Source of the DNA: Rhodoblastus sp963710275
GTDB lineage: Bacteria > Pseudomonadota > Alphaproteobacteria > Rhizobiales > Beijerinckiaceae
DNA: 64,000 bases
Assembly (NCBI GenBank): GCA_963710275.1
Contig: CAVPZS010000004.1
Span: forward strand, 17,020-81,019
Direction of reading: 5' to 3'
The position numbers were made by a program, and so were the translations under genes. Below are positions 48,338 through 58,143 of this stretch, piece after piece (positions within the stretch are counted from its first letter, which is position 1; every line of letters begins with the position of its first letter). The notes under the pieces are model-generated. The model was not told the origin of the DNA and did no database searches. It saw nothing but the letters and a program-made list of their open reading frames with translations.

Positions 48338-49840
48338 ATGGTTTCGTTTCCCTCCCGCAGGGCTGGGCTTAAGACGCTCGGTCTCGCGCTTGCCGGCCTG
48401 GCGCTTTGCGCCGGCGCGGCCTACGCGCAGACGGCCGCCCCCGCGGCGCCGCCAGTTCCCGTCCCCAACAAGGGCGACACCGCCTGGCTGCTGATTTCCA
48501 GCGCCCTGGTGCTGATGATGTCCATTCCCGGCCTCGCCCTGTTCTACGGCGGCCTGGTCCGCACCAAGAACATGCTCTCGGTCCTCACCCAGGTCTTCGC
48601 CATCGTCTCGATGGTCGGCGTCCTCTGGGTGCTCTACGGCTATTCCGAAGCCTTCACCAACGGCGGCGGCCTCAACGATTTCGTCGGCGGCTTCTCCAAG
48701 GCCTTCCTGAAGGGCGTCGACGCCAATGCGACGGCGGCGACCTTCTCCAACGGCGTCGTCGTTCCCGAGCTGGCCTATATGGTCTTCCAGATGACCTTCG
48801 CCATGATCACCCCCGCCCTGATCGTCGGCGCCTTCGCCGAGCGCATCAAGTTCTCGGCGGTGATGCTGTTCGTCCTGCTCTGGGTGACCCTGATCTATTT
48901 CCCGATCGCCCACATGGTCTGGTACTGGTCCGGCCCGGACGCGATCGGCGATGCGGCCAAGGCTCTTGCGGCGGCCACCGACGAAGCGGCCAAGGCGGCG
49001 GCGCAAGCCAAGCTCGACGCGGCCAATCTCGACGCGGGACGCGTGTTCCAGTCGGGCGCGCTCGACTTCGCGGGCGGCACGGTCGTGCACATCAACGCGG
49101 GCATCGCCGGCCTCGTCGGCTGTCTGATGATCGGCAAGCGCATCGGCTATGGCAAGGAAGCCCTGCCGCCGCACTCGCTGACCATGACCATGATCGGCGC
49201 CTCGCTGCTGTGGGTGGGCTGGTTCGGCTTCAACGCCGGCTCCAACCTCGAAGCCAATGGCACGACGGCGCTGGCCTTCGTCAACACCATGGTCGCCACC
49301 GCCGCCGCCGCGCTGTCGTGGCTGCTGGTCGAGTGGGCGCTCAAGGGCAAGCCCTCGCTGCTCGGCATGGTGTCCGGCGCGGTCGCCGGACTCGTCGCGG
49401 TGACGCCCGCCTCCGGCTATGCCGGCCCGATGGGCTCGCTGGTCCTCGGCCTGCTCGTCTCGCCGGTCTGCCTGTTCTTCGTCTCCACGGTGAAGAGCAA
49501 GTTCGGCTATGACGACGCGCTCGACGTGTTCGGCGTCCACTGCGTCGGCGGCATCATCGGCGCCATCGGCACGGGCATCCTGGTGAATCCGGCGCTCGGC
49601 GGCGTCGGCCTGACCGACTACACCAACTTCGCCAAGGCAACGCTCGACGGCGGCCTACGACATCTGGCCCAGGTCATCATCCAGGGCAAGGCCGTGCTGA
49701 CCACGCTGGTCTGGTCCGGCGTCGGCTCGGCGATCCTCTACAAGCTCGTCGACCTGGTCGTCGGCCTGCGCCCGAGCCCCGAGCAGGAACGCGAAGGTCT
49801 CGATATCGCCGACCACGGCGAACGCGCCTACAACTACTGA
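48338..49840 (+). CDS. amtB: ammonium transporter, copy 2
   Basis: A 500-residue ammonium channel with a signal peptide (TLGLALAGLALCAGAAYA). The pore histidines are in GGTVVHINAGIAGLVG and DVFGVHCVGGIIG. It is longer than copy 1 because of an Ala/Lys/Asp-rich loop (AKALAAATDEAAKAAAQAKL, near residues 207-233), predicted extracytoplasmic. The GlnK-binding tail RPSPEQEREGLDIADHGERA is present. It is followed by a strong terminator. Confidence 0.95.
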   Translation: MVSFPSRRAGLKTLGLALAGLALCAGAAYAQTAAPAAPPVPVPNKGDTAWLLISSALVLMMSIPGLALFYGGLVRTKNMLSVLTQVFAIVSMVGVLWVLYGYSEAFTNGGGLNDFVGGFSKAFLKGVDANATAATFSNGVVVPELAYMVFQMTFAMITPALIVGAFAERIKFSAVMLFVLLWVTLIYFPIAHMVWYWSGPDAIGDAAKALAAATDEAAKAAAQAKLDAANLDAGRVFQSGALDFAGGTVVHINAGIAGLVGCLMIGKRIGYGKEALPPHSLTMTMIGASLLWVGWFGFNAGSNLEANGTTALAFVNTMVATAAAALSWLLVEWALKGKPSLLGMVSGAVAGLVAVTPASGYAGPMGSLVLGLLVSPVCLFFVSTVKSKFGYDDALDVFGVHCVGGIIGAIGTGILVNPALGGVGLTDYTNFAKATLDGGLRHLAQVIIQGKAVLTTLVWSGVGSAILYKLVDLVVGLRPSPEQEREGLDIADHGERAYNY

Positions 49841-49862
49841 TCGGCGCATAGAGAAAACCGAA

Positions 49863-49889
49863 GGCGGCGGGGCGACCCGCCGCCTTTTT
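49863..49889 (+). terminator. intrinsic terminator of amtB copy 2
   Basis: A 9-bp GC stem (49863-49871 with 49876-49884), a 4-nt loop and TTTTT, 22 bases after the amtB stop. The convergent M48 protease gene ends two bases further on. Confidence 0.9.
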
Positions 49890-49890
49890 A

Positions 49891-51376
49891 TTATGGCGCG
49901 ATCAGCTTGTAGCTCTCGCCCGATTTCAGGGTCGGGTTTTCCAGTCCGTTCAGCAGCAGGAAATGCTCGAGCGGTCGGTCGACGACCGTCATTTTCGCGG
50001 CCATGGTTTCCGCGGTGTCGCCAAGGCCGGCGGTCGCCAGCCGCACATGAAGCGGTTGCACCAGCGCCGCCTCCTGCTCCGTGAGCGGATGAAAGGCGCC
50101 GATGGCGGCGTTGAACCGGCCTTCGGCCTCGGGCGTGAGCGCCTTGACGGCGAAAATGATGCGATAGAGATCGCTGCGATAGGAAATGACCGCGACGCGG
50201 AAATTCCATTCGCCGGCGCGGGCGTCGGCCGTCACAGCCGGAAGCCCGTTGATCTGCGCGCTCTGGATGGTCGAGGTCAGCAGGCCGTCGATCCAGCCGG
50301 ACGTCAGATATTGCTGCAGGGTCTTGTTCATCGGCGCCTTGACGCTGTCGAGACGCAAGGCCTCGGCGCCGCCGTCGGCCACGCCGAGCACGGCCTGCGA
50401 CGAATTTTCCAGCGCAAAGCCCTCCGGCGCCTCGAACGAAAAGCCGAGGCGCGGATGGATGAATTTCCTGCCCTGGATCGCGCCGTCCTTGGGATCGTCG
50501 CCGAAGGCGATCCCGTCTATAGCCATGAGATAGGGCGCGCGCGCGCTCTCCCCTATGCCCGGCGCGCCGAGCTGCCGCGCAGCCTGCAAGGCCGCCTCGA
50601 TCCGTTCCGGCGTCGAAGGATGGGTGGCGAGAATATCCGGGCTTGGCGCTGTCCTTCTGCCCGATCAGGGAGGCGCGCAGGTCGCTGGAGCGGGCGAGCG
50701 AACTCAGGAAGCGCGCGGCGCCATAGGGATCGTAGCCAGCCCGGGAGGTCACGGTAATGCCGATATGGTCGGCGTCCAGCTCCTGCTGGCGGGAGAAGCT
50801 GGCGATGGTCATGGCCGAGCTGGCCTCGACTTCCGCGCCCTTCTGCCGGCTTTGGATCACATTGGCCGCCTGGGCGATCAGGGCCGCCCGCTTTTCCTGC
50901 TCGGCGCGCAGATAGGCGTGGCGGGCGGTGACATGGGCGATTTCATGGGCCATGACCGCGGCGACTTCCGACGTGTCATTGGCGAGGGCGAGCAGCCCGC
51001 GCGTCACGAACAGGTCGCCCGACGGCAGGGCGAAGGCGTTGACCACGGCTGAATTCAGTATGGTGACGCGATAGGGCTGGCTGGGCGTCTCGCTGGCCTT
51101 GGCCAGCTTGACGAGCACGGCGTTCAGATGACTTTCCGCCTTCGGCCAGGCGTACTCGCCGCCGAAAAGCGCGATCAGCCTCTTGCGTTCGGCCGTAACA
51201 GGCGTTTCGGCCAAGGTTTTTGGCGCAGCCGCAGGGGCCTCCGGCGGCGGCATGACGCCCTGGCGCTCCAGCGTGGCGCAGCCGCCGAGCAGCAGCGCTG
51301 CCGCCAGCGCGGGCAGCGCGCGCGCCGCCGGACGACGGCCCCGTCGCCGCATCGATTTCCGCACAATTGCCGCCAT
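49891..51376 (-). CDS. M48-family metalloprotease lipoprotein (frame break near 50640)
   Basis: A periplasmic BepA/YfgC-like zinc protease. The N-terminus has a lipobox (ALLLGGC, C33). The catalytic motif is VMAHEIAHVTARH (H144, E145, H148), with the third ligand in QELDADHIG. After GQKDSAKPG the frame changes, and DILATHPSTPERIEAALQAA continues in another frame to a stop at 49891. The C-terminal region (about 230 residues) ends in a LysM-like or SH3-like segment (NGLENPTLKSGESYKLI). The repaired length is about 494 residues. The role is probably outer-membrane protein quality control. Confidence 0.85.
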
Positions 51377-51481
51377 CCGCGCCCGTCGCTCGAGACCTTC
51401 CCGTCCGGATCGGAAAAGGCCGAATCTGAATAATTTCGCTCAATTTCGTCTGCCGCGAAAGGGCTTATGGCTCCGTTCGCG

Positions 51482-52267
51482 TCAAGGCCCGCCTTCAATA
51501 GCCTCGATTTGCTCCGGATGGAACAATTCGATTTGCGGACCGCCGCCGATTTCGACCACGCCGCGGGCGCGCACGAGCTTGTGGAGAAGGTTTTTCTCCG
51601 TCAGCCCGGCGCGATCGAACAAGGGCTGGCTGCGACGGGCGATGGTCAGCGACAGGCCGCCGCGCCCGGCGCCAAAGTTGATGTAAAGCCGCGGCGGCGT
51701 GCGGCCAAAGCTCGCGACCCGGCCCTCGACCAGCGCCATCGTCCCGGCCCGGCCGCTCAAGTCCCGCCGCTCGTCGGCTTCGAGCACGGCAAAATCCGGA
51801 TCGGCCCAAAGCCCGAGCTTTTCGGCGCGGGCCGTCGCCTCCGCCGTGCGGACGCTTGCGCCGCAGGCGCCCGCTTCGATCCCGGCCATGGCGAGGCCCG
51901 CGCCGGCGAGGATTTCATCGGCTGGCGCATCCTCGCCCGGGACAAAGAGCCGGGAGGGAATGCGCCCCCAGCGGTCGGGCGGACCAAGCCTTTGCAGGGC
52001 GAGATCCTTGCCTGCGAGCAGCGAGGCCAGCTCCGCGGCGACGGCCTTGGGCCGATTGCGCGCGCCGGGCGAGGGGCGCGGCGGCTCCAAGGTCGGAAAA
52101 TAGATCATGCGTCCGTCGGCGAGGAAGACATCGAGCCGGTCGCCGACGCTGGCGAGGCGCACGCTTTCGCGCGAAGCCGCGTTGCAGGCGAAACGCTCCG
52201 CGGCAGGGGCGCCGGCGGGGAGCAGGGAGAGGGCGAGGATGACCGAAGCGGCGAGGCGGGCTTTCAT
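51482..52267 (-). CDS. exported SNase-like (thermonuclease-fold) protein
   Basis: A 261-residue protein with a signal peptide (MKARLAASVILALSLLPAGA). The SNase/OB-like pattern is visible: DRLDVFLADGRMIYFPTLEP, GKDLALQRLGPPDRWGRIPS, EILAGAGLAMAG, and the common A-E-K-LGLWADPDF element near residue 155. A second, weaker barrel (VEGRVASFGRTPPRLYINFG) follows. The nuclease arginines are not convincingly conserved, so activity is doubtful. It is transcribed alone, divergent from tRNA-Arg. Confidence 0.65.
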   Translation of the reverse strand: MKARLAASVILALSLLPAGAPAAERFACNAASRESVRLASVGDRLDVFLADGRMIYFPTLEPPRPSPGARNRPKAVAAELASLLAGKDLALQRLGPPDRWGRIPSRLFVPGEDAPADEILAGAGLAMAGIEAGACGASVRTAEATARAEKLGLWADPDFAVLEADERRDLSGRAGTMALVEGRVASFGRTPPRLYINFGAGRGGLSLTIARRSQPLFDRAGLTEKNLLHKLVRARGVVEIGGGPQIELFHPEQIEAIEGGP

Positions 52268-52365
52268 GCGTCGGGGATTCTATCATGATCCCAGGCGAAG
52301 CGGTTTTTCGGGGCGAAAAATTATGTTAGGGAGTTCGCGCGGCCTCGCGAGAATCGCCGCCCTGC

Positions 52366-52442
<77 letters not shown>

Positions 52443-52631
52443 TTTTCCAAAATCTTCTTGTTGCGAGATCTCCAGCCAATCGCCCCAAGTGGCGGCAAAG
52501 GGGATATTGTCGCGCATTAATTAACGTGTTAACTTCCTCCCCAATCAAAAAACAATCGCGCCTGCAAGCGCGCCGGAATGACGAGAAATCCGCGAAAAAT
52601 GCGGGACATGAGCCTGTCTCGGGAGGACAGC

Positions 52632-53588
52632 ATGGAGGTTGCCGAATTTCGGGGAATGAGCCCGGCTGTATGGCCCACGATGCATCCGGAGGAATGGACA
52701 AGCCGGCTGCAGAGCGTCTGCGGACATTTCCGGCCCGAGCCCTGCCGGGAAAAGCCGTTGGTGACGGGCCTGGTCGACATCGCCGACGCCGCCGGCGTCG
52801 AGCTGGTGCATGTCGCCAACAACATGAATATTGTTCGGCGCAGCGAAGACGATATCCGCCGCGATTACGGCGAGAACATTTTCCTCATCATCCAGCTCGA
52901 GGGCCTGTGCTGCCTGGAGCAGTTCGGCCGCCAGGCCGCGATCGGGCCCGGCGATTGCGTGCTGATGGATTCCGCCAGCCCGCTGGCCCTGCATTTCGAA
53001 GGCCGCTTCTCCGACCATCTGTCCGTCCACCTGCCGCGGCAGCTGCTGGTCTCCGACAAGGACGCGCCGGTCGAGATCGCGCGGCGGCTCGGCGCCGAAG
53101 ACCCGATGTCGGCCATGTTGCGCGCCCTCGTCGCCAAGCTTTCGCTGACCTCGGTCGAGGACCGGCGCGCGCCGCAATTGCGGCAATTGCTGTTCAACGC
53201 CACCAGGCAGGCCTTTGCCCGGGACGGCGCCGACGACATCATCGCATCGCATGAAAACGCCGGCAGCCGGCTCGAAATCGCGCAATTGCTGATCGACCGG
53301 CATCTGACCGAGCAACGCCTGACGACGGACTGGCTCGCCCGGCGTCTCGGCGTGTCGCAGCGCACGCTGCAAAACGATTTCAGCCTGCTCGACGTGACCG
53401 TCAAGTCGCTGATCCGCAAACGCCGCCTCTATCTGGCCCGCGACCAGCTGGCGCAGATGCGGCGCGGCGACTGCGAGACCACGATCGCCGAAGTCGCCTA
53501 TTCCTCAGGCTTCAACGACATTTCCTATTTCAACCGCAGCTTCAAGGAAGCCTTCGACTGCTCGCCGAAGGACATTCTGCGCGCCTGA
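52632..53588 (+). CDS. FeaR-like AraC-family transcriptional regulator
   Basis: A 318-residue activator. The N-terminal AraC-binding-2 type domain (about residues 40-190) includes LVTGLVDIADAAGVELVHVA and GPGDCVLMDSASPLAL. The C-terminal HTH pair is TDWLARRLGVSQRTLQNDFS and TIAEVAYSSGFNDISYFNRS. FeaR in E. coli activates aldehyde and amine oxidation genes. Here an aldehyde dehydrogenase gene follows on the same strand, so local control is likely. I chose ATG 52632 because GGGAGGA lies just before it; upstream ATGs at 52578-52608 lack a site. Confidence 0.8.
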   Translation: MEVAEFRGMSPAVWPTMHPEEWTSRLQSVCGHFRPEPCREKPLVTGLVDIADAAGVELVHVANNMNIVRRSEDDIRRDYGENIFLIIQLEGLCCLEQFGRQAAIGPGDCVLMDSASPLALHFEGRFSDHLSVHLPRQLLVSDKDAPVEIARRLGAEDPMSAMLRALVAKLSLTSVEDRRAPQLRQLLFNATRQAFARDGADDIIASHENAGSRLEIAQLLIDRHLTEQRLTTDWLARRLGVSQRTLQNDFSLLDVTVKSLIRKRRLYLARDQLAQMRRGDCETTIAEVAYSSGFNDISYFNRSFKEAFDCSPKDILRA

Positions 53589-53590
53589 CC

Positions 53591-53679
53591 GGGGCCCCGA
53601 TCCGTATCGGAGCGGGCTCCAATTTATGCGTTTACCCTTTTTCTTCACGCGAACCGGCATCCACTTCGCTTGAAAACGC
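53591..53679. repeat. RIME-like repeat, copy 3 (degenerate)
   Basis: The first palindrome is reduced (GGGGCCC...GGGCTCC with an inner CCGAT/ATCGG pair). In the second, the left arm is interrupted while TTCTTCACGCGAACCGG and the right arm GAAAACGC (53672-53679) remain. It lies between the araC-type gene and the aldehyde dehydrogenase gene. Confidence 0.7.
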
Positions 53680-53789
53680 TTTTGAGGCCCGATTGCGTTT
53701 TTTTCCAATTCGCATTGCGGCTCCCTCCAAGACGGGCGGCCGCAGCCGCGCTTAACTCCCAAAAAACACCCTTGGGAGGAAATGCCGAT

Positions 53790-55187
53790 ATGACCGACTT
53801 CAATCTGATCATCGACGGCCAGAAGGTCGCCACCGCGCAGCATCAAGACGTCCTCAATCCGTCGACCGGCGCCGTCGTCGGCGGCATGCCCGTCGCCACA
53901 GCAGAGAACCTCGACGCCGCCGTCGCCGCCGCCGGCAAGGCGTTCAAGACCTGGAGCAAGACCTCGACCGCCGAGCGCGCCGACGCCTGCCGCCGCATCG
54001 CCAAGGCGATCGGCGACCATGCCGAGGAACTGGCGACGCTGCTGACCCAGGAACAGGGCAAGCCGCTGAACGGGCTCGGCTCGCGCTTCGAAATCGGCGG
54101 CGCCCAGGCCTGGACCGGCTATACCGCCGAGATCGACCTGCCGGTCGAAGTCATCGAGGAAGGCAAGGTCGAGCTGCACCGCAAGCCGATCGGCGTCGTC
54201 GGCTCGATCACCCCGTGGAACTGGCCGGTGATGATCGCCTGCTGGCACATCATCCCGGCGATCCGCGTCGGCAATACCGTCGTGATCAAACCTTCGCCGA
54301 ACACGCCCCTGAGCACGATCCGGCTGGTCGAAATCATGAACGAAGTCCTGCCGCCCGGCGTGGTCAACGTGGTGAGCGGCGGCAATGACATCGGCGCGCT
54401 GATCTCCCAGCATCCGGGCATCGCCAAGGTGACCTTCACCGGCTCGACCGCGACCGGCCGCAAGGTGATGGCCAGCGCCTCCCCGAGCCTGAAGCGCCTG
54501 ACACTGGAGCTCGGAGGCAATGACGCCGGCATCGTCCTGCCCGACGCCAACCCCAAGGAAATCGCCGAGCGGCTGTTCTGGGGCGCCTTCATCAATGGCG
54601 GCCAGACCTGCGCCGCCCTCAAGCGCCTCTACGTGCATGACTCGATCTATGACGACGTCTGCCGCGAGCTGACCGCCTTCGCCGCGAATATTCCGATGGG
54701 CGACGGCATGTCGGAAACCTCCATCCTCGGCCCGCTGCAGAACAAGATGCAGTACGACATCGTCGCCTCCTGCGTCGAGGACGCCAAGGCCAAGGGCGGC
54801 CGCGTGCTGATGGGCGGCAATCCCGCCGGCGGCCCCGGCTATTTCTATCCGGTCACCCTGGTGGCCGACGTCGATCACGGCTGCGAACTGGTCGACCGCG
54901 AGCAGTTCGGTCCGGCCCTGCCGATCATCCGCTACCACGACGTCGAGGAAGCCCTGGCCAAGGCCAACGACACTTCCTTTGGTCTCGGCGGCTCGGTCTG
55001 GAGCGGCGACGCCGGCAAGGCCCGCGCCATCGCCAGCCGGCTCGAATGCGGCACCGCCTGGGTCAACCAGCACGGCGGCCTCCAGCCCAACGCGCCCTTC
55101 GGCGGCGTCAAGCAGTCCGGCGTCGGCGTCGAATTCGGGCCGGAAGGCCTGAAGGAGTTCACGACTGTCCAGACCGTCTTCTGCTGA
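53790..55187 (+). CDS. NAD(P)-dependent aldehyde dehydrogenase
   Basis: A 465-residue enzyme of the ALDH superfamily. It shows SITPWNWPVMIACWHI, NTVVIKPSPNTPLST, FTGSTATGRKVM, the base in LELGGNDAG and the catalytic cysteine in NGGQTCAALKRLYVH. ATG 53790 follows GGGAGGA. It is the first structural gene of a run with a GMC oxidoreductase and an ABC importer. It probably oxidises the aldehyde made by the GMC enzyme. The exact aldehyde is unknown. Confidence 0.9.
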   Translation: MTDFNLIIDGQKVATAQHQDVLNPSTGAVVGGMPVATAENLDAAVAAAGKAFKTWSKTSTAERADACRRIAKAIGDHAEELATLLTQEQGKPLNGLGSRFEIGGAQAWTGYTAEIDLPVEVIEEGKVELHRKPIGVVGSITPWNWPVMIACWHIIPAIRVGNTVVIKPSPNTPLSTIRLVEIMNEVLPPGVVNVVSGGNDIGALISQHPGIAKVTFTGSTATGRKVMASASPSLKRLTLELGGNDAGIVLPDANPKEIAERLFWGAFINGGQTCAALKRLYVHDSIYDDVCRELTAFAANIPMGDGMSETSILGPLQNKMQYDIVASCVEDAKAKGGRVLMGGNPAGGPGYFYPVTLVADVDHGCELVDREQFGPALPIIRYHDVEEALAKANDTSFGLGGSVWSGDAGKARAIASRLECGTAWVNQHGGLQPNAPFGGVKQSGVGVEFGPEGLKEFTTVQTVFC

Positions 55188-55196
55188 GGACGGATC

Positions 55197-56791
55197 ATGG
55201 CAGACTTCGACTTCATCATCGTCGGCGGCGGGTCGGCGGGCTGCGTGCTCGCCAACCGCCTCTCGGAAGATCCGGCCAACAAGGTGCTGCTGCTGGAAAG
55301 CGGGGCCAAGGACACGGATCGCTACATCCATATCCCCGCCACCTTCTTCAAGGTCATCGAGAAGGGCGTGGACATGCACTTCTACGCCTCGGAAGGCGAA
55401 AAGGGCTTGAAAGGGCGCCCGTCCATCGTGCCGCAAGGCAAGGTGCTGGGCGGCGGCAGTTCGGTCAACGCCATGGTCTATATCCGCGGCCAGAAGCAGG
55501 ACTATGACACCTGGGCGCAGATGGGCTGCCGCGCCTGGTCCTACGACAAGGTCCTTTCCGCTTTCCGCGACCTTGAAAACAACCAGCGGCTTTCCGATGA
55601 CTTCCACGGCGTCGGCGGTCCGCTGAAAGTCTCCGACCGACGCTATGGCCATCCGCTGTCCTGGGCGTTCATCCGCGCCGCCCAGGAAGCCGGCCTGCCC
55701 TATAACGAGGACTTCAACGGGGCGCGCCAGGAAGGCGTCGGCTTCTACCAGACCACCGCCTTCGAAGGACGCCGCCAATCTTCGGCCGAAGCCTTTTTGC
55801 GGGCGGCGGAGGGACGCGGCAATCTCACGATCATGACCGGCATGAACGTGCGCAAGGTGCTGTTCGAGGGATTGCGCGCCACCGGCGTTCAACTCGAGAG
55901 CGGCGTCTCCTTTGGCGCGCGCAGGGAAGTGGTGCTTTCCGCGGGCGCCCTCGCCACGCCGAAACTCCTGCAACTCTCCGGCCTCGGCGACGGCGAGCAT
56001 CTCAAGAGCCACGGCGTTGACGTGGTCGCGCATCTGCCCGGCGTCGGCGAGAACTACCAGGACCATCTGGAGGCGACCGTGCAGGCGGAGGTCAATGTGC
56101 TCTCCATGTTCGGGCAGGACAAGGGCCTCGCCGCCGCGCAGGCACATGTTGCAATACATGCTGACCAAGACCGGCCTTCTGACCTCGACCGTGGTCGAAT
56201 GCGGCGGTTTCGTCGATACCGCGGGCACGGGGACGCCGGATCTCCAGATGCATGTGCTGCCGACATTCAACGGCTTCGCCGACCGATTGCCCGAACCGGG
56301 TCACGGCATTTCCATCGGTCCCTGCTTCCTGCGTCCGCGCTCCCGCGGCACGGTAAAACTACGCTCGGCAAACCCTCGGGATCCCGCGCTCTTCAACGCC
56401 AATTCCCTCTCCGATCCCGCCGATCTCGAAACCCTCGTTCGCGGCGTCGAACTGGCGATCAAGATCGTGGAGCAGCCCTCGTTGGCGCGCATCGTCACCC
56501 GCCGGGCGTTGCCAAAGCCGGGCGTGGAAAAGGACCCCCAGGCGCTGCGCGACTATGTCCGCTCGGTGGCCAAGACCGTCTTCCATCCCTCGGGAACAGC
56601 GCGCATGGGCCGCGCCGACGACGCCATGGCCGTCGTCACCGAGGATCTGAAGGTTCGCGGCGTCGAGGGCCTGCGCGTCGCCGACGCCTCGATCATGCCG
56701 ACGCCTGGTTTCAGGCAACACCAATGCGCCGACCATGATGATCGGCGAGCGCGCCGCGCGCTTCATTCTCGGAAAGGACGCCGCCGCCTGA
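55197..56791 (+). CDS. GMC-family FAD alcohol/choline dehydrogenase (two frame breaks)
   Basis: A flavoprotein of the choline dehydrogenase/alcohol dehydrogenase AlkJ group. It shows the FAD motif FDFIIVGGGSAGCVLANRLS, GKVLGGGSSVNAMVYIRG and REVVLSAGALATPKLLQLSG. Near 56140 the frame shifts to MLQYMLTKTGLLTSTVVECG, with the catalytic histidine region HPSGTARMG downstream. Near 56705 it shifts again to NTNAPTMMIGERAARFILG and a stop at 56791. The repaired length is about 531 residues. It should oxidise an alcohol to the aldehyde used by the preceding gene product. Confidence 0.88.
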
Positions 56792-56877
56792 CGCCTTATG
56801 TTGCGCCCGGCCAGAATTCAACACGAGTGAAAACAAACGACCGGCGAACGAACGCCGGACCGATCAGGAGGAAACAA

Positions 56878-58131
56878 ATGAAAAAGCTTCAGGTGACCTT
56901 GGCCGCTTCGGCCGGAATTTTTGCGCTGATGGCGGGTTCGGCTTTCGCCGCTCCGCAATGCGGCCTCAACAATGGCAAGAAGGCCACCGGCGAGCCGATC
57001 AAGGTCGGCGCCGTCGTCGGCAAGACCGGTCCGGACGATTTCTCGTCCTCCGCCCGCTCGGCGAAAGCCTATTTCGCCTGCGTGAACGAGAATGGCGGCA
57101 TCAACGGCCGGCCGATCGAATATCTGATCGAGGACGACCAGTGGAACCCGGAAGTCGCCGGACAGGTGGCGACCAAGCTGGTCAAGGACGCCAAGGTCGT
57201 GGCTCTCGTCGGCAGCGGCTCCTTCGTCGAAATGGGCGTCAACGCCAAGCTCTATGCGACGGAAGGCGTGATGTCGATGGCCTCGGCCTGCGCCGTTTCG
57301 GAATGCTTCGAGTCGAAGAACATCGTCTCGACCAATGAAGGACCGCTGCCCTCGAGCGTCGGCGCCGCGCAATGGGCGGTCTCCACCCTCGGCGCCAAGA
57401 ACGTCGTCTGCATTGCGCTCAACATTCCCACCGTCGGGCAATATTCCTGCGGCTGGATGGAAAAATACATGCAGGCCAAGAACCTCAAGGGCTCCACCAT
57501 TTACATGGATCCCGGCGCGGCCGACGTAAACGCCGCCGTGCTGCAGGCCGCGGCCTCCGGCGCCGATACGGTGCTGGTCAACCTGCCGGCCGGCCTCGCC
57601 GCCGGCGTCCTGAAGGCGGTGCAGGAGCAGAACCTGCGCGACAATTTCAAGTGGATTTCCTCGACGCCGCTTTATGACCGCGCCGTTCCCGACATGCTCG
57701 GCGACTATTGGTACGGCCATATGCACGTCAATATCGAGCTGACGCCGATCGACGGAACCGGGCCGGACGCCGTCAACTGGCGCGCGGTGATGGACAAATA
57801 CGCCGACCCCAAGGACAAGCGCGACACCTTCAGCGAATCCGGCTATCTCTCGGCCAAGTTCTTCGTCAACGCCATGGAAAAGCTCGACCCGGCCAAGATC
57901 GACCGCAAGACCGTCACCACGGCGATCCGCGCCATCAAGGACGAGAAGTCGGATCTGCTCTGCGGCCCCTATTACGTCGGCGACGGCGACCGCCACCAGC
58001 CCAACCACGCCAACCAGATGGCGACAGTGGTCAAGGGCGGGTTCAAGATCGAAAGCGCCTGCGCCGACGTCGACAGCGCCTATCTCGACCCGATCCGGGC
58101 CGCCGAGAAGCAACTCGCCATCGCCAAATAA
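56878..58131 (+). CDS. branched-chain-type ABC transporter substrate-binding protein
   Basis: A 417-residue periplasmic protein with a signal peptide (LAASAGIFALMAGSAFA). The Peripla_BP_6 fold starts with IKVGAVVGKTGPDDFSSSA, then AYFACVNENGGINGRPIEYL. Several cysteines (CAVSECFESKN, CSGWME-type YSCGWME) may form disulfides. It is followed at 12 bases by its permeases. Proteins of this class bind amino acids, amides, aromatic acids or polyols; the context of alcohol and aldehyde oxidases argues against a plain amino acid ligand. Confidence 0.9.
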   Translation: MKKLQVTLAASAGIFALMAGSAFAAPQCGLNNGKKATGEPIKVGAVVGKTGPDDFSSSARSAKAYFACVNENGGINGRPIEYLIEDDQWNPEVAGQVATKLVKDAKVVALVGSGSFVEMGVNAKLYATEGVMSMASACAVSECFESKNIVSTNEGPLPSSVGAAQWAVSTLGAKNVVCIALNIPTVGQYSCGWMEKYMQAKNLKGSTIYMDPGAADVNAAVLQAAASGADTVLVNLPAGLAAGVLKAVQEQNLRDNFKWISSTPLYDRAVPDMLGDYWYGHMHVNIELTPIDGTGPDAVNWRAVMDKYADPKDKRDTFSESGYLSAKFFVNAMEKLDPAKIDRKTVTTAIRAIKDEKSDLLCGPYYVGDGDRHQPNHANQMATVVKGGFKIESACADVDSAYLDPIRAAEKQLAIAK

Positions 58132-58143
58132 GCCGAAGGCGAC

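Noticed and set aside
53505..56270. 921-residue minus-strand open frame
   Set aside because: It lies opposite clear aldehyde dehydrogenase and GMC genes, has Arg/Gly/Asp-rich composition typical of antisense frames in high-GC DNA, and shows no known motif.
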